Shown: piece after piece, positions 1 through 10,133 of the stretch
Layout: the number at the start of each line of letters is the position of its first letter
Numbering within the stretch: the first letter of the stretch is position 1
DNA from: Marinilabiliaceae bacterium UBA5213
GTDB taxonomy: Bacteria; Bacteroidota; Bacteroidia; Bacteroidales; Marinilabiliaceae
Direction of reading: 5' to 3'
DNA: 30,944 bases
Assembly: GCA_002412555.1 (NCBI GenBank)
Contig: DHVH01000329.1
Location: 1-30,944 of the forward strand
The notes under the pieces: model-generated
Told to the model about the DNA's origin: nothing
Seen by the model: the letters and a program-made list of their open reading frames with translations, nothing else
Database searches by the model: none
Translations under genes and position numbers: made by a program

Positions 1-3000
1 TACTTAAGTATATTATTAGCATTTTCTTTTATTGCGTCTTCTTCACAAAATTTGCATAAAGCAGACAATATTGATTTATCCAATAAAGCAGTATTGTGTA
101 TGTATCAGGATGAAAATGGTTTCTTATGGGTTGGAACCTATGATGGATTAAATCTCTTTAACAGCAAAAACGTATTTGTATATCGTTTTGATTTGCAGAC
201 AGAAAAGTCCCTAAGTAGTAATATTATCCATAAAATAACACCAGCCGAAAGCGATTACATTTGGGTTTCAACCTTTTTAGGGTTAAACAAATTTTCATTA
301 AAGAATCGGGAAGTAACAGAATCCTATCCTGAATGTCCGGAGGCAAAATTAATTGCTTCTGATCGGTTGGGAAATACCTGTGTTATTGTCAACGATAATG
401 AATTTCAGTACTACACTCCTGCGGAAAAAAAGTTTCATCAAATTGAACTTTCTGGCATTAAGATCAATGAGATTCTAACAATCGGATCAAGGGATATTAA
501 CACCTTTTTCCTGCTTTTAACAAATGGAAACCTCCTAATTGTTGAGATTCAAAATGTTAATGGAAACTATGAAGGAATAGTTACGAAGGATGCTGCGCAT
601 AAGTATGAAATTATTTTTGGATCATGTGATCGAGATAAGCTTTATTGGATTGATAAGAATGGTTGGCTTTATGTGCACAATTTATTGAAAAGCCAGACTA
701 TTTTTGTCAGAGACATCAGTCAGTTAATTGAGAAATACGGAACAATTGCACAAATAACCTCTTTTAGGAATGATATCTATTTAGCATTTAAGAGTAATGG
801 TGTATTAAAACTGGTCAGGAACAAGCAGTTTTATCCGCAAAATGTGAATATGGAAATAGGTGTTTTCTCGTTGTTGCGAGATCAGCATCAGGATATTCTT
901 TGGATTGGTACAGATGGTCAGGGTTTGCAAATGTATTATGACAAACCAGATCAATTCCAAAACATCAAACTTGATCAACTGCCATTAAACCTTCAAAAAC
1001 CCGTCCGTGCCATTTATGCAGAAGACAACTCTTTGTGGATAGGAACAAAAGGAGGAGGGATTGTTAGTGTAAACAACTATAATCATGCATACAATGGTAT
1101 GTTACCTTCTGATCAAGTAAAGTCTTTTACCACAAATGAGGGACTGTCTAATAATCAGGTGTTTTCATTACAAAAGAGTACTTATAAAAACCTGCTGTGG
1201 ATAGGTACAGAAGGACCGGGTATTTCTTATTGTTTAATGGATAATGACCAAATCATTACACCTGCCGGGGTTGAAAACAGGAAAATTGAAAAAGTTCATT
1301 CCATTTGCGAAATGAATGACAGCACTCTATACGTTGCGACTGCAGGTGCAGGTCTCCAGAAAGTTGTATACCACGAAATTGAGGGTGAAATTGCCATCAA
1401 GTCAGTAGAGGTTTTCACATTTGAAAAAAATGGACGAGAGTGCAAAGAGTTTCATGCATTGCTGAGTCTTGGAGATTCCATACTTTTAATTGGCAGCAGA
1501 GGAGGCTATGGCTTAATTAAATTCAATATTGTTACCAAGGAATATAGTTTTATTCCACTTAATAATTCTGAATACTCTGCCATTGGCGACGTTTTATCTG
1601 TTCATCAAAGCAAGGACTCTGTTTTTTATATCGGTGCCAGTTCAGGTTTAACAAAAATGCAAATGTTACCCAATGATCAATATGTTCTACTAGAGCAATT
1701 CGACAGGAGGGACGGTTTGGCTAACGATATGATTCATGGGATTTTAGAAGATGGCGAAGGTTGTGTCTGGCTTAGTACAAACAAAGGTTTGACAAAATTC
1801 AATCCGAAAAACAATTATTTCCATAACTACATCCGGGATTTGGAAATAACTGAGTTTTCGGATGATGCTTTCTGGCAATCTCCAATAACCAACCGTCTTT
1901 ATTTTGGAGGTGTCAATGGTTTAGTTTGGTTGGATGCAAACCAAAACAATACCGCTGAATTCAAAGCAGTATTAAGCTTTTTTGAATTAAAGTTTTCAGG
2001 AGAAACAGTTCCCTGGTCTGATCACTTTAACGAAGAAAATCAAGAATTGGTTGTTCCTGCTAGTGTGAAGTCCTTCTCTATCTCATTCGTTGCAGTGGAT
2101 AATTATAGTTTCGACAATTATGAGTATTCATATAATCTTGAGGGAAAAGATCAGGATTGGATCAAATTGCAAAAAAACAATGAGATTACTTTCAATGCCC
2201 TACCTCATAAATCATATAAACTTCATGTTAAATTTAACAATGATGTTTTTAGTTCTGAGAATAATATTCATTCAATCTCCATTCAGGTTTTACCCCCATG
2301 GTACCTGGAAACCTATATGCTTGTTCTGTATTTTGTAGTTTTCCTGATAAGCTTCTTTTTAGCCATTTTCTATATAAAGATTCAAATTAATAAAAAGCAA
2401 CTGGCAATCACAAAAAAATTGGAGGAGGAACAAAGGGAAAATTTGCTTGAAACAAAGATCAATTTCTTTACCAACATTACGCATGAATTATGTACTCCCC
2501 TAACGTTAATCAATGGGTTATCCGACCAGATAAATAAACATGTGCAAAACGATCACCAACTTGAGCAATATACATCCAGATTAAATAGAAATGTAACAAA
2601 TTTGAATGATTTGATTCAGGAGATATTGGATTTTCGTAAGATGGAAGATTCTGAATTTGGGATGTGTCATTTAAAGGAAGTATCCATTACAAGCCTTGTT
2701 GCTGAGGTGGCAGACTCATTTTTTCCCTTAGCTGTTGAAGGGAATATTAATTTTACATTAGATACGCCAAAGTCATTGTCTTGGACTACCGACTCCGCAT
2801 TTCTTAAAAAAATTCTTACGAATTTAATCTCCAATGCTTTTAAGTACTCCCAAAATGAAGGATATATAAGGGTGTCAACTGAGATTGAAGACCATATTCT
2901 GAAAATCAGTGTCTATAATACCGGAATTGGAATCAAAGAATCTGAGATTCATAGTATTTTCGATCGATTCAAAACATTAGACCAACCCTCAGAGAATATA

Positions 3001-3999
3001 AATTTATCCTCAGCCGCCAGAAATGGGTTAGGTCTTTCTATATGTAAAAGTCTGGTAAATGCTTTGAAGGGACAAATCGAAGTAAAAAGTGAGGTTAATA
3101 AATATGTCGAGTTTACGGTATTTCTTCCTCGAATAAATGGTGCCAAGGGAAACATAGGAATTCAAGATAACAATAAGGAGAAATTGCCAAAGGCAAAACA
3201 GCCTGATTTTCAGTCCGCCCGCCCGCAGATTTTGGTTGTGGATGATAACAAGGATATTACCTGGCTCATTGCTCAAACACTCTCTTTATCCTATGATATT
3301 AAGGAAGTCTCTGATGCCATGGAAGCGTTGGAAATGATTGAACGGAAAACTCCCGATTTAATTATTACTGATATAATTATGCCCCAAATGTCAGGTTTGG
3401 ATTTTGTAAGTCACATAAAAGCAGGGGTATATACAAAGCATATACCCATAATCATTGTTTCTGCAAAAGTTACCAATAGCGAACAAGCCGAAGGTTTTAA
3501 TACTGGCGCCAATGCGTATTTAACAAAGCCTTTCTCTCCTACCTTGCTTGTCTCAGTTGTTCAACGTCTTTTAAGTAATAAAACGGAACTAAGGAAGTAC
3601 TATCAATCTTCTGAAAGTGCTTATGAACTCTCTGCTGGCAAAGTTATTCATGTGGAAGACAAGGCTCTGTTAGAACGAGTCATGAAGGTTATAAAGGAAA
3701 ACCTGGATAATGAGGAGTTGCGTCCAAGTTTTATTGCCAATAAACTGGATATAAACATTCGCAGTTTTTATCGTTATTTCAAGAACTTTTCTGAAATGTC
3801 TCCCAATGATTTCATAAAAGACTATAGGTTGAGTTATGCAGCGCATTTGTTATTAACTACAAAATTGACCGTTCAGGAAATTATTTACAAAATTGGATTC
3901 ACTAATAAGTCCTTTTTTTACAGGGAGTTTTTAAAAAAGTACAATACAACTCCAAAAGAGTACCGGAGTCAAGAAGTATCATCAAGCAAAGACCACTGA
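1..3999 (+). CDS. Hybrid two-component system sensor/regulator (HTCS), 5'-truncated by the window edge
   Basis: One-protein sensor kinase plus response regulator of the type that controls glycan-use loci: a periplasmic propeller senses a glycan and a cytoplasmic AraC-type domain activates transcription. The frame is open from base 1, and its first codons (YLSILLAFSFIASSS) look like the end of a signal peptide, so the true start lies upstream; TTG 52 is only the first in-window candidate. In order: propeller repeats of the LWIGT type (near bases 124, 898, 1036, 1198 and 1768), a Y_Y_Y domain (about 2088-2285), one membrane segment (about 2315-2385), a histidine kinase (phospho-His codon 2482; N-box about 2812-2850; NTGIGI about 2920; GLGLSI about 3028), a receiver (phospho-Asp codon 3370 in TDIIMP; Lys in LTKPF near 3525) and an AraC HTH (about 3690-3975). 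The usual HExRTP kinase motif reads HELCTP. It probably regulates the neighbouring mannosidase and susCD genes. Confidence 0.95.
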   Translation, partial: YLSILLAFSFIASSSQNLHKADNIDLSNKAVLCMYQDENGFLWVGTYDGLNLFNSKNVFVYRFDLQTEKSLSSNIIHKITPAESDYIWVSTFLGLNKFSLKNREVTESYPECPEAKLIASDRLGNTCVIVNDNEFQYYTPAEKKFHQIELSGIKINEILTIGSRDINTFFLLLTNGNLLIVEIQNVNGNYEGIVTKDAAHKYEIIFGSCDRDKLYWIDKNGWLYVHNLLKSQTIFVRDISQLIEKYGTIAQITSFRNDIYLAFKSNGVLKLVRNKQFYPQNVNMEIGVFSLLRDQHQDILWIGTDGQGLQMYYDKPDQFQNIKLDQLPLNLQKPVRAIYAEDNSLWIGTKGGGIVSVNNYNHAYNGMLPSDQVKSFTTNEGLSNNQVFSLQKSTYKNLLWIGTEGPGISYCLMDNDQIITPAGVENRKIEKVHSICEMNDSTLYVATAGAGLQKVVYHEIEGEIAIKSVEVFTFEKNGRECKEFHALLSLGDSILLIGSRGGYGLIKFNIVTKEYSFIPLNNSEYSAIGDVLSVHQSKDSVFYIGASSGLTKMQMLPNDQYVLLEQFDRRDGLANDMIHGILEDGEGCVWLSTNKGLTKFNPKNNYFHNYIRDLEITEFSDDAFWQSPITNRLYFGGVNGLVWLDANQNNTAEFKAVLSFFELKFSGETVPWSDHFNEENQELVVPASVKSFSISFVAVDNYSFDNYEYSYNLEGKDQDWIKLQKNNEITFNALPHKSYKLHVKFNNDVFSSENNIHSISIQVLPPWYLETYMLVLYFVVFLISFFLAIFYIKIQINKKQLAITKKLEEEQRENLLETKINFFTNITHELCTPLTLINGLSDQINKHVQNDHQLEQYTSRLNRNVTNLNDLIQEILDFRKMEDSEFGMCHLKEVSITSLVAEVADSFFPLAVEGNINFTLDTPKSLSWTTDSAFLKKILTNLISNAFKYSQNEGYIRVSTEIEDHILKISVYNTGIGIKESEIHSIFDRFKTLDQPSENINLSSAARNGLGLSICKSLVNALKGQIEVKSEVNKYVEFTVFLPRINGAKGNIGIQDNNKEKLPKAKQPDFQSARPQILVVDDNKDITWLIAQTLSLSYDIKEVSDAMEALEMIERKTPDLIITDIIMPQMSGLDFVSHIKAGVYTKHIPIIIVSAKVTNSEQAEGFNTGANAYLTKPFSPTLLVSVVQRLLSNKTELRKYYQSSESAYELSAGKVIHVEDKALLERVMKVIKENLDNEELRPSFIANKLDINIRSFYRYFKNFSEMSPNDFIKDYRLSYAAHLLLTTKLTVQEIIYKIGFTNKSFFYREFLKKYNTTPKEYRSQEVSSSKDH

Positions 4000-4250
4000 T
4001 AATGATACTTAATTTGGTAATACTTGGATGGTTGTTTTTTGCCAAGTAAATCCTATTTTCTGCCAGTGTCGCAAAATGACTCTTTTTTGACATTAGAAGC
4101 AACAGATGTTAAATCCTCCATCCCTATTATTGTAACTGATTCGGATCTCAAATTATGCCATGCCTAAATAGCTAATCGGCAGCATTACTACCAGTGTATG
4201 GCCAGATGATTTGTCCATAAAAAGTATACTATTGTTTAATTTATACAGCC

Positions 4251-5399
4251 ATGTCAGTTATGAATAAGAATTTACTACTCTTTTTTGCAGTCCTTATGAT
4301 ATCAGGTTGCGCTCAACACGTTGAAATGGCTCCTCCTGAATTAATGGATGATGATTTAGAAACCTTTATTTCCAGAGCCTCAGGAAGGGATAAGATTTTA
4401 TTTCAATCTGATGACCAGAGTGCGGTGCTGAGCTATAGTCTGTTTTCTTCGGGTGAATTGCCAAAATTTGATCCGTATTCATGGATATTGAAGGGGAGCA
4501 ATAACCGCAAAAATTGGGTAGTCGTTGACAATCGAAGTGATCAGGTTTTTTGCTCCAGGTTTCAGGAAAAGTGCTTTGTAGTTCAAAAGCCTGGAGATTA
4601 TAAATATTATTTGCTTGAAATAAAAGCGCAAGAAAACGACACTTTTACAGTGGCTGATTTTACTATGTTTACTGAAAATGTGTTGGAGGAATGGAATCGT
4701 TTTAATTATCCAGAAGTGGCGTTCGAGGTGCTTGATCCTCAAACAAAAGGAGCCGGTTTGTATGAGCAATTGGTCCAGGATGCAGATGCTTATATAAAAT
4801 ACCATGCACTTAAGGTAGCGGAAATACTATTTCATTCCGCCAAAGATTCAATGAACAAGGTGGAGCAAATACGGTATCAAATAAAAGATTACGAAGGGAT
4901 ATCAGCAAAAAGCGGTCAGCCTCCTGTTGTATCCATTGTTTATAGCACCAGGCACATAGAGAACTCTGCTCTAGAATCCATGTTTAAGCTCGATTATGAA
5001 ACCAGAGGTGTTTTGTTTCATGAGCTGGTTCATGCCTATCAGTTTGAGCCAAAGGGTATTGGAACCTATTCCACCAATCGGGAGTTTTGGGCATGTATCG
5101 AAGGTTTGGCTGATGCCGTGCGTACTGAAGCCGGGTTTTTCAATGTTGAGGATTCCCGTCACCCCGGCGGTCATTGGCTGGATGGATACAGAACCACAGG
5201 TTTTTTTCTGCAATGGTTAACCACAAAGGATCCCGATGCCATTCGGAAGTTTCACCTAACCGTTCGGGATTTGCCTGTATGGAGTTTTGATGGTGCAATG
5301 AAACAAGTCTTTGGTCCCGACTCCGGCATTGAAACCCTCTGGAGCGAATACCAGGAATATCTGACTTTGGAACAAGCCAAACATAAAACAATATTATGA
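4251..5399 (+). CDS. Lipoprotein metallopeptidase of the basic secretory protein (BSP) family with N-terminal discoidin-like domain
   Basis: Predicted surface or periplasmic zinc peptidase anchored by lipid. The signal peptide ends at lipobox ISGC (Cys20). Residues about 35-140 look like an F5/8 type C (discoidin/CBM32-like) beta-sandwich (SWILKGSNNRKNW), a possible glycan-binding part. Residues about 155-370 match the plant/bacterial BSP peptidase family: HELVH at 257-261 gives two zinc histidines and the catalytic Glu, and IEGLADAVR (Glu284) supplies the likely third ligand. It is the first gene of the rightward mannosidase operon and overlaps the next gene by 4 bases (ATGA), implying translational coupling. 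ATG 4251 and ATG 4260 are both possible starts; the second gives a more typical signal peptide. It may trim the protein part of a mannosylated substrate (inference). Confidence 0.85.
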   Translation: MSVMNKNLLLFFAVLMISGCAQHVEMAPPELMDDDLETFISRASGRDKILFQSDDQSAVLSYSLFSSGELPKFDPYSWILKGSNNRKNWVVVDNRSDQVFCSRFQEKCFVVQKPGDYKYYLLEIKAQENDTFTVADFTMFTENVLEEWNRFNYPEVAFEVLDPQTKGAGLYEQLVQDADAYIKYHALKVAEILFHSAKDSMNKVEQIRYQIKDYEGISAKSGQPPVVSIVYSTRHIENSALESMFKLDYETRGVLFHELVHAYQFEPKGIGTYSTNREFWACIEGLADAVRTEAGFFNVEDSRHPGGHWLDGYRTTGFFLQWLTTKDPDAIRKFHLTVRDLPVWSFDGAMKQVFGPDSGIETLWSEYQEYLTLEQAKHKTIL

Positions 5400-7729
5400 G
5401 ACGTATTAAAACGATATTGCTGATTGCATGGAGTATGGCAATAGGTATTGACTCTATTGGACAAGATTTAACCATACACGTGAACCCTCTGATTGGAACA
5501 CATAAAATGGGACATACCTTTCCCGGAGCATGCGCTCCGTTCGGAATTGTTCAGCTGAGCCCTGATACAGATACCATCCCGCATAATGTAAATGGCAGGT
5601 ACCAAAAAGAGGCCTACAAGTATTGTGCAGGTTATCAATATGACGATAAAACCATAGTAGGATTCAGTCACACTCACTTCAGTGGGACAGGACATTCCGA
5701 TCTTGGTGATATTCTGGTAATGCCCACCAGCGGTCCGCTACAACTAAATCCGGGTACAGCAGATAATCCGGAGGGTGGTTACAGATCCCCCTTCTCACAT
5801 GATTCTGAAGTAGCTAAACCGGGGTATTATGAAGTGATGCTGGATGAGTATGGTATAAAAGCGCAACTGACTGCTACTGAACGAAACGGCGTCCACAAAT
5901 ATACTTTTCCTGAAAATGCAGACAAAAGGATCATCGTTGACCTGACCCATGGAATTTATAATTACGATGGCAAAGTGTTATGGGTTAATCTGAGGGTCGA
6001 AAATGATACTCTGTTGACTGGTTATCGAATAACCAACGGATGGGCAAGAGTGAATTATACCTATTTTGCCATCTCCTTTTCTAGGCCCATTGAGAACTAT
6101 GGATATACTGACCATGAAAAGCCGGCTTATATTGGTTTCTGGAGGAAGTTTGACCTGACCCGGAATTTTCCTGAGATAGGTGGGAGGAAGGTCGTTACTT
6201 TTTTTGAATTTGAAGCGGCAGATCCGGTCATTGAAATGAGGGTGGCCTTGTCTGCAGTCAGCACATTGGGAGCTATTAATAATCTGTATGCCGAAACCAG
6301 CGGAAAATCCTTTGAGCAAATTGTATCTGAGACCCGCGAAAAGTGGAACAATGAGCTAAGTGTTATGCAAATTGAAGGCAGCAAGGATCAGAAGGATATG
6401 TTTTACACCTCGCTGTATCACACCATGATCAATCCATCTGTTTACATGGATGTAGATGGCAAGTACAGGGGTATCGACCACAATATTCATCAGGCCGAAG
6501 GATTTACCAATTATACGGTTTTCTCAGTATGGGATACTTATAGAGCCCTCCATCCTTTATTTCATCTGATACAGCGTGACAGGAGTGCCGACATTGTGGC
6601 TTCTATGTTGGCCCATTATCAACAAAGCGTTCACAAAGCATTGCCCGTATGGTCACATATGGGCAATGAAAACTGGTGCATGATAGGTTATCACTCTGTA
6701 GCAGTATTGGCCGATGCCCTGTCAAAAGGAATTATAGTTGACAAAGAAAGGGCTTTGGAAGCCATGTACAGTAGTTCTAACCTTTCTTATTACGACGGTA
6801 TTTCTGAATATAAGCGTTTGGGATATGTGCCTGTTGATGTTAATGGCAGTGCCAATTCCATTACCCTGGAATATGCCTATGATGATTGGACCATCTATCA
6901 TACAGCCAAGTCTATGAGCCAGAATGCAATGGCCGATGAGTATAAAAGAAGGGCATCTGGTTATCGTCATTTGTTTAATCCGGAAGTGCAATTTGTTACC
7001 AGTAAACATAGTGATGGTTCGTGGGTGAAAAACTACAATCTCCTTAGTACGCATGGTGAGGGCTTTATAGAAGGCAATTCCTGGAATTATTCTTTTTATG
7101 TTCCGCATGATGTTGACGGAATGATTGAGTTGATGGGGGGTGATCGTCAATTCGTTAGCAGGTTGGATTCGCTCTTTACCATGCATCTTCCTAATGAGTA
7201 TTTTGAAGAAACTGAAGATGTAACCGAGGAAGGGATTATGGGGAATTATGTCCACGGTAATGAGCCCAGTCACCATATTGCTTATCTCTACGCATGGACT
7301 TCACAGCCGTGGAAAAGTCAATACCGTATTCGGGAGATTATGAACCGAATGTATAAAAACAGTATAGATGGCTTGTGCGGCAATGACGATTGTGGTCAAA
7401 TGTCAGCATGGTACATTTTTTCAGCTATGGGTTTTTATCCGGTTTGTCCCGGTTCTAATCAGTTGGTAATTGGTGCGCCTTATCTGCCCTACATGAAAAT
7501 TCACCTGGGTAATGATAAGTATTTGACCATTAAGGCAAAGGATGTGAGCGACTCCAAGCGGTATATTAAGCGTGTTAAACTAAACGGACAATTATATAGT
7601 AAGGCTTATCTGACCTATGAGGATATTAAAGATGGCGCCGATTTGGAATTTGTGATGTCTGCGACGCCTAATAAAAAAAGAGTTTTCAACAATGAGCATA
7701 AACCTTATTCTCTAACCAACGATCAATAG
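5396..7729 (+). CDS. GH92 alpha-mannosidase no. 1 (secreted)
   Basis: Family GH92 enzymes are calcium-dependent, inverting exo-alpha-mannosidases. The 777-residue length fits the family. A signal peptide (MRRIKTILLIAWSMAIG...SIGQ) precedes the N-terminal beta-sandwich motif GHTFPGACAPFG and the (alpha/alpha)6 domain with WDTYRALHP, NENWCMIGYHS and LEYAYDDW. The probable catalytic acid is Glu559 in IEGNSWNY; the GNDDCGQMSAW motif (Asp664, Asp665) holds the probable general base. The +1-subsite region has HGNEP at 620-624. In place of the Trp-bearing PSPW motif of GH92 no. 3 it has FSGTGHSDLGD, so an alpha-1,2 specificity like that of BT3990 is not expected; alpha-1,3, 1,4 or 1,6 are open. It starts inside the stop of the BSP peptidase (ATGA), and GH92 no. 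2 follows after 15 bases. Confidence 0.96.
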   Translation: MRRIKTILLIAWSMAIGIDSIGQDLTIHVNPLIGTHKMGHTFPGACAPFGIVQLSPDTDTIPHNVNGRYQKEAYKYCAGYQYDDKTIVGFSHTHFSGTGHSDLGDILVMPTSGPLQLNPGTADNPEGGYRSPFSHDSEVAKPGYYEVMLDEYGIKAQLTATERNGVHKYTFPENADKRIIVDLTHGIYNYDGKVLWVNLRVENDTLLTGYRITNGWARVNYTYFAISFSRPIENYGYTDHEKPAYIGFWRKFDLTRNFPEIGGRKVVTFFEFEAADPVIEMRVALSAVSTLGAINNLYAETSGKSFEQIVSETREKWNNELSVMQIEGSKDQKDMFYTSLYHTMINPSVYMDVDGKYRGIDHNIHQAEGFTNYTVFSVWDTYRALHPLFHLIQRDRSADIVASMLAHYQQSVHKALPVWSHMGNENWCMIGYHSVAVLADALSKGIIVDKERALEAMYSSSNLSYYDGISEYKRLGYVPVDVNGSANSITLEYAYDDWTIYHTAKSMSQNAMADEYKRRASGYRHLFNPEVQFVTSKHSDGSWVKNYNLLSTHGEGFIEGNSWNYSFYVPHDVDGMIELMGGDRQFVSRLDSLFTMHLPNEYFEETEDVTEEGIMGNYVHGNEPSHHIAYLYAWTSQPWKSQYRIREIMNRMYKNSIDGLCGNDDCGQMSAWYIFSAMGFYPVCPGSNQLVIGAPYLPYMKIHLGNDKYLTIKAKDVSDSKRYIKRVKLNGQLYSKAYLTYEDIKDGADLEFVMSATPNKKRVFNNEHKPYSLTNDQ

Positions 7730-7744
7730 CAAAAGCATATAAAG

Positions 7745-10096
7745 ATGAAAACAATTGCAACATTGCTCCTTTTGTCAGGAATCCTGATGGGCTGTAATCC
7801 GGTTCAGGAAACTAAAACTGACACCGATTATGATTTATCTCTCAACCAATATGTGGATCCCTTTATAGGTACTTCGGGTTATGGTAACGTGTATCCGGGT
7901 TCACAAATTCCATTTGGCGGTATTCAATTGAGTCCAGATACGGATATGGACTACTATGACGCTGCTTCAGGGTATAAGTATGATCATCCGAGTATTCTTG
8001 GATTTAGTCTGACACATTTAAGCGGTACCGGGATTCCTGATTTAGGTGATTTTTTGTTTATTCCCGGCACCGGGAATAAAAAGTTTACTGCGGGTACTCA
8101 TGAGCATCCAGGAGCAGGTTATCGCTCCCGATATTCGCACGACAAAGAGTGGGCCTCTCCCAATTATTATGGGGTAGAATTGCTTGATTATTCAGTGAAA
8201 GCTGAAATGACCTCAGGGGAACGCGCAGGTGTTTTTCGATTTTCTTTTCCAAAGACAGACAGCGCTTTTGTAATGATAGATATGAATCATGTATTATGGC
8301 ATAAAACGGCATGGTCTCAGTTTCGCATCGAGAATGATTCTACCATATCGGGCTTTAAACTGGTTAACGGATGGGGGCCTGAGCGCTACGTTTATTTTGT
8401 GGCCCGATTCTCGCAACCCTTTATTCGCTCAGGGATTATGCAGGAAGGGAAGCCGGTTATCTATAATACGAACCGGTTTAGAAGCGACCGTGTTGCCCAT
8501 GGAAAAAACATCATGGGCTGGATGGATTTTGACACCGATAGGACGGACGTGATTGAGGTGAAAGTGGCTATTTCTTCCACCGGTACTGATGGTGCATTTC
8601 GAAATCTTGCTGAATTGAATAACGATAACTTTGAGAGTTTGAAACTTAAAGGCGAAATAAAATGGGCGAAGGAGCTTAGCAGATTTAAGGTGAAAGGGAC
8701 TCCAAAGCAATTACGCACCTTTTACACTTCTGTTTACCATGCCTCCCTCCATCCTTTTATTTTTGAAGATATGGATGGGCAGTACAGGGGACATGACTCC
8801 AATATCCATTCCAAAGACGGGTTTACCAATTACACGGTGTTTTCGCTCTGGGATACCTATCGGGCGCATCACCCTTTGCTAAACCTTCTCCATCCTGATA
8901 GAAATGCTGATATGGTCAATTCTATGTTGGCGCATTATGATCAAAGTGTGGAGTCGATGTTGCCCATTTGGTCGTTCTATGGCAATGAAACCTGGTGCAT
9001 GATTGGCTACCATTCCGTTTCTGTAATTGCTGACGCTATAGTTAAGGATGTTAAAGGTTTTGATCATGAGCGCGCTTATAATGCTATGCGAACGACTGCT
9101 TTCAATCAGAATTATGACTGCTTGCCCGATTATATAGAGAAGGGATGGGTTCCTTTTGATAAGGAGAAAGAATCTGTTTCAAAAACACTGGAATATGCCT
9201 ATGATGACTATTGCATTGCGCAGGCCGCCAGGAAACTAGGTAAGGAGGACGATTACCTCTATTTTATTAACCGCTCATTGGCTTATCAGAATCTGATTGA
9301 TCCTGACAGTAAATTTATGAGAGGACGCGATTCAGAAGGTAACTGGCGCACGCCCTTCGATCCAATTGCTTATACTGGTCCTGGATCGCATCATGGCTGG
9401 GGCGATATAACAGAAGGTTTTACCTACCAGTATACTTGGTATGTTCCTCATGATGTACAGGGATATATGAACGAAATGGGTGGGTCTGATGTATGGGCAG
9501 CAAGACTGGACTCAATGTTCATGCTCGATTTGCCCGATGATATTCCAGGTGCCCATGACATCCATGGCCGTATTGGGGCCTATTGGCATGGTAACGAACC
9601 TTGTCATCAGATCATTTATATGTACAATTATGCCAAACAACCCTGGAAAGCACAGGAGAAGATCAGATATGTAATGGATAATTTCTATGGAGACGAACCA
9701 GGATCTTTAAGTGGAAATGATGACTGTGGACAGATGTCGGCCTGGTACATTTTTAACTCAATGGGATTCTATCCGGTGTGTCCTTCTTCCAATATTTACA
9801 ATATTGGAACCCCTGGATTGGAATCTGTCGTAATGACTCTGGGCAATGGAAAGAAGATACATGTTTTCGCCGAGAATTATTCTGAAATGAATATGTATAT
9901 ACAAGCCATCTTTTTGAATGGAGCGGCATATAACAAAACCTATTTAACCTATGATGACATAAAAAATGGTGCTGACATTCGGTTCGTTATGGGTTCCCAA
10001 ATTAATAAAGACTGGGGAACCTCCGATGAATCGGTAGCGCCTTCGTTGTCGACGGGAGCTGTCACCATGAGATATCAAAAAGGGTATAGCAGATAA
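7745..10096 (+). CDS. GH92 alpha-mannosidase no. 2 (lipoprotein)
   Basis: Second GH92 exo-alpha-mannosidase of the operon, 783 residues. The signal peptide ends in lipobox LMGC (Cys17), so this copy is lipid-anchored, unlike no. 1. It shares with no. 1 the motifs VYPGSQIPFGG, LTHLSGTGIPDLGDF, WDTYRAHHP, NETWCMIGYHS and LEYAYDDY. The likely catalytic acid is Glu557, but the surrounding motif is TEGFTYQY rather than the EGNSW form of the other two. GNDDCGQMSAW gives Asp659 and Asp660, and HGNEP is at 615-619. It lacks the Trp-bearing PSPW motif of no. 3, so a non-alpha-1,2 linkage is likely (inference). The C-terminal 25 residues or so are a low-complexity extension beyond the family core. It lies 15 bases after no. 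1 and 37 before no. 3, in one transcription unit. Confidence 0.96.
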   Translation: MKTIATLLLLSGILMGCNPVQETKTDTDYDLSLNQYVDPFIGTSGYGNVYPGSQIPFGGIQLSPDTDMDYYDAASGYKYDHPSILGFSLTHLSGTGIPDLGDFLFIPGTGNKKFTAGTHEHPGAGYRSRYSHDKEWASPNYYGVELLDYSVKAEMTSGERAGVFRFSFPKTDSAFVMIDMNHVLWHKTAWSQFRIENDSTISGFKLVNGWGPERYVYFVARFSQPFIRSGIMQEGKPVIYNTNRFRSDRVAHGKNIMGWMDFDTDRTDVIEVKVAISSTGTDGAFRNLAELNNDNFESLKLKGEIKWAKELSRFKVKGTPKQLRTFYTSVYHASLHPFIFEDMDGQYRGHDSNIHSKDGFTNYTVFSLWDTYRAHHPLLNLLHPDRNADMVNSMLAHYDQSVESMLPIWSFYGNETWCMIGYHSVSVIADAIVKDVKGFDHERAYNAMRTTAFNQNYDCLPDYIEKGWVPFDKEKESVSKTLEYAYDDYCIAQAARKLGKEDDYLYFINRSLAYQNLIDPDSKFMRGRDSEGNWRTPFDPIAYTGPGSHHGWGDITEGFTYQYTWYVPHDVQGYMNEMGGSDVWAARLDSMFMLDLPDDIPGAHDIHGRIGAYWHGNEPCHQIIYMYNYAKQPWKAQEKIRYVMDNFYGDEPGSLSGNDDCGQMSAWYIFNSMGFYPVCPSSNIYNIGTPGLESVVMTLGNGKKIHVFAENYSEMNMYIQAIFLNGAAYNKTYLTYDDIKNGADIRFVMGSQINKDWGTSDESVAPSLSTGAVTMRYQKGYSR

Positions 10097-10133
10097 GCAT
10101 ATTCAGTCAATTACATATTTAAATTTTCTACGA

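Noticed and set aside
4009..4234. -33/-7 promoter before the BSP-GH92 operon
   Set aside because: TTAATTTG (4009-4016) and TACTATTG (4227-4234) each miss the -7 consensus by one base and have no TTTG at the right spacing. The 7-bp inverted repeat 4021-4027/4042-4048 is too weak to call. The promoter must lie somewhere in 4000-4250.
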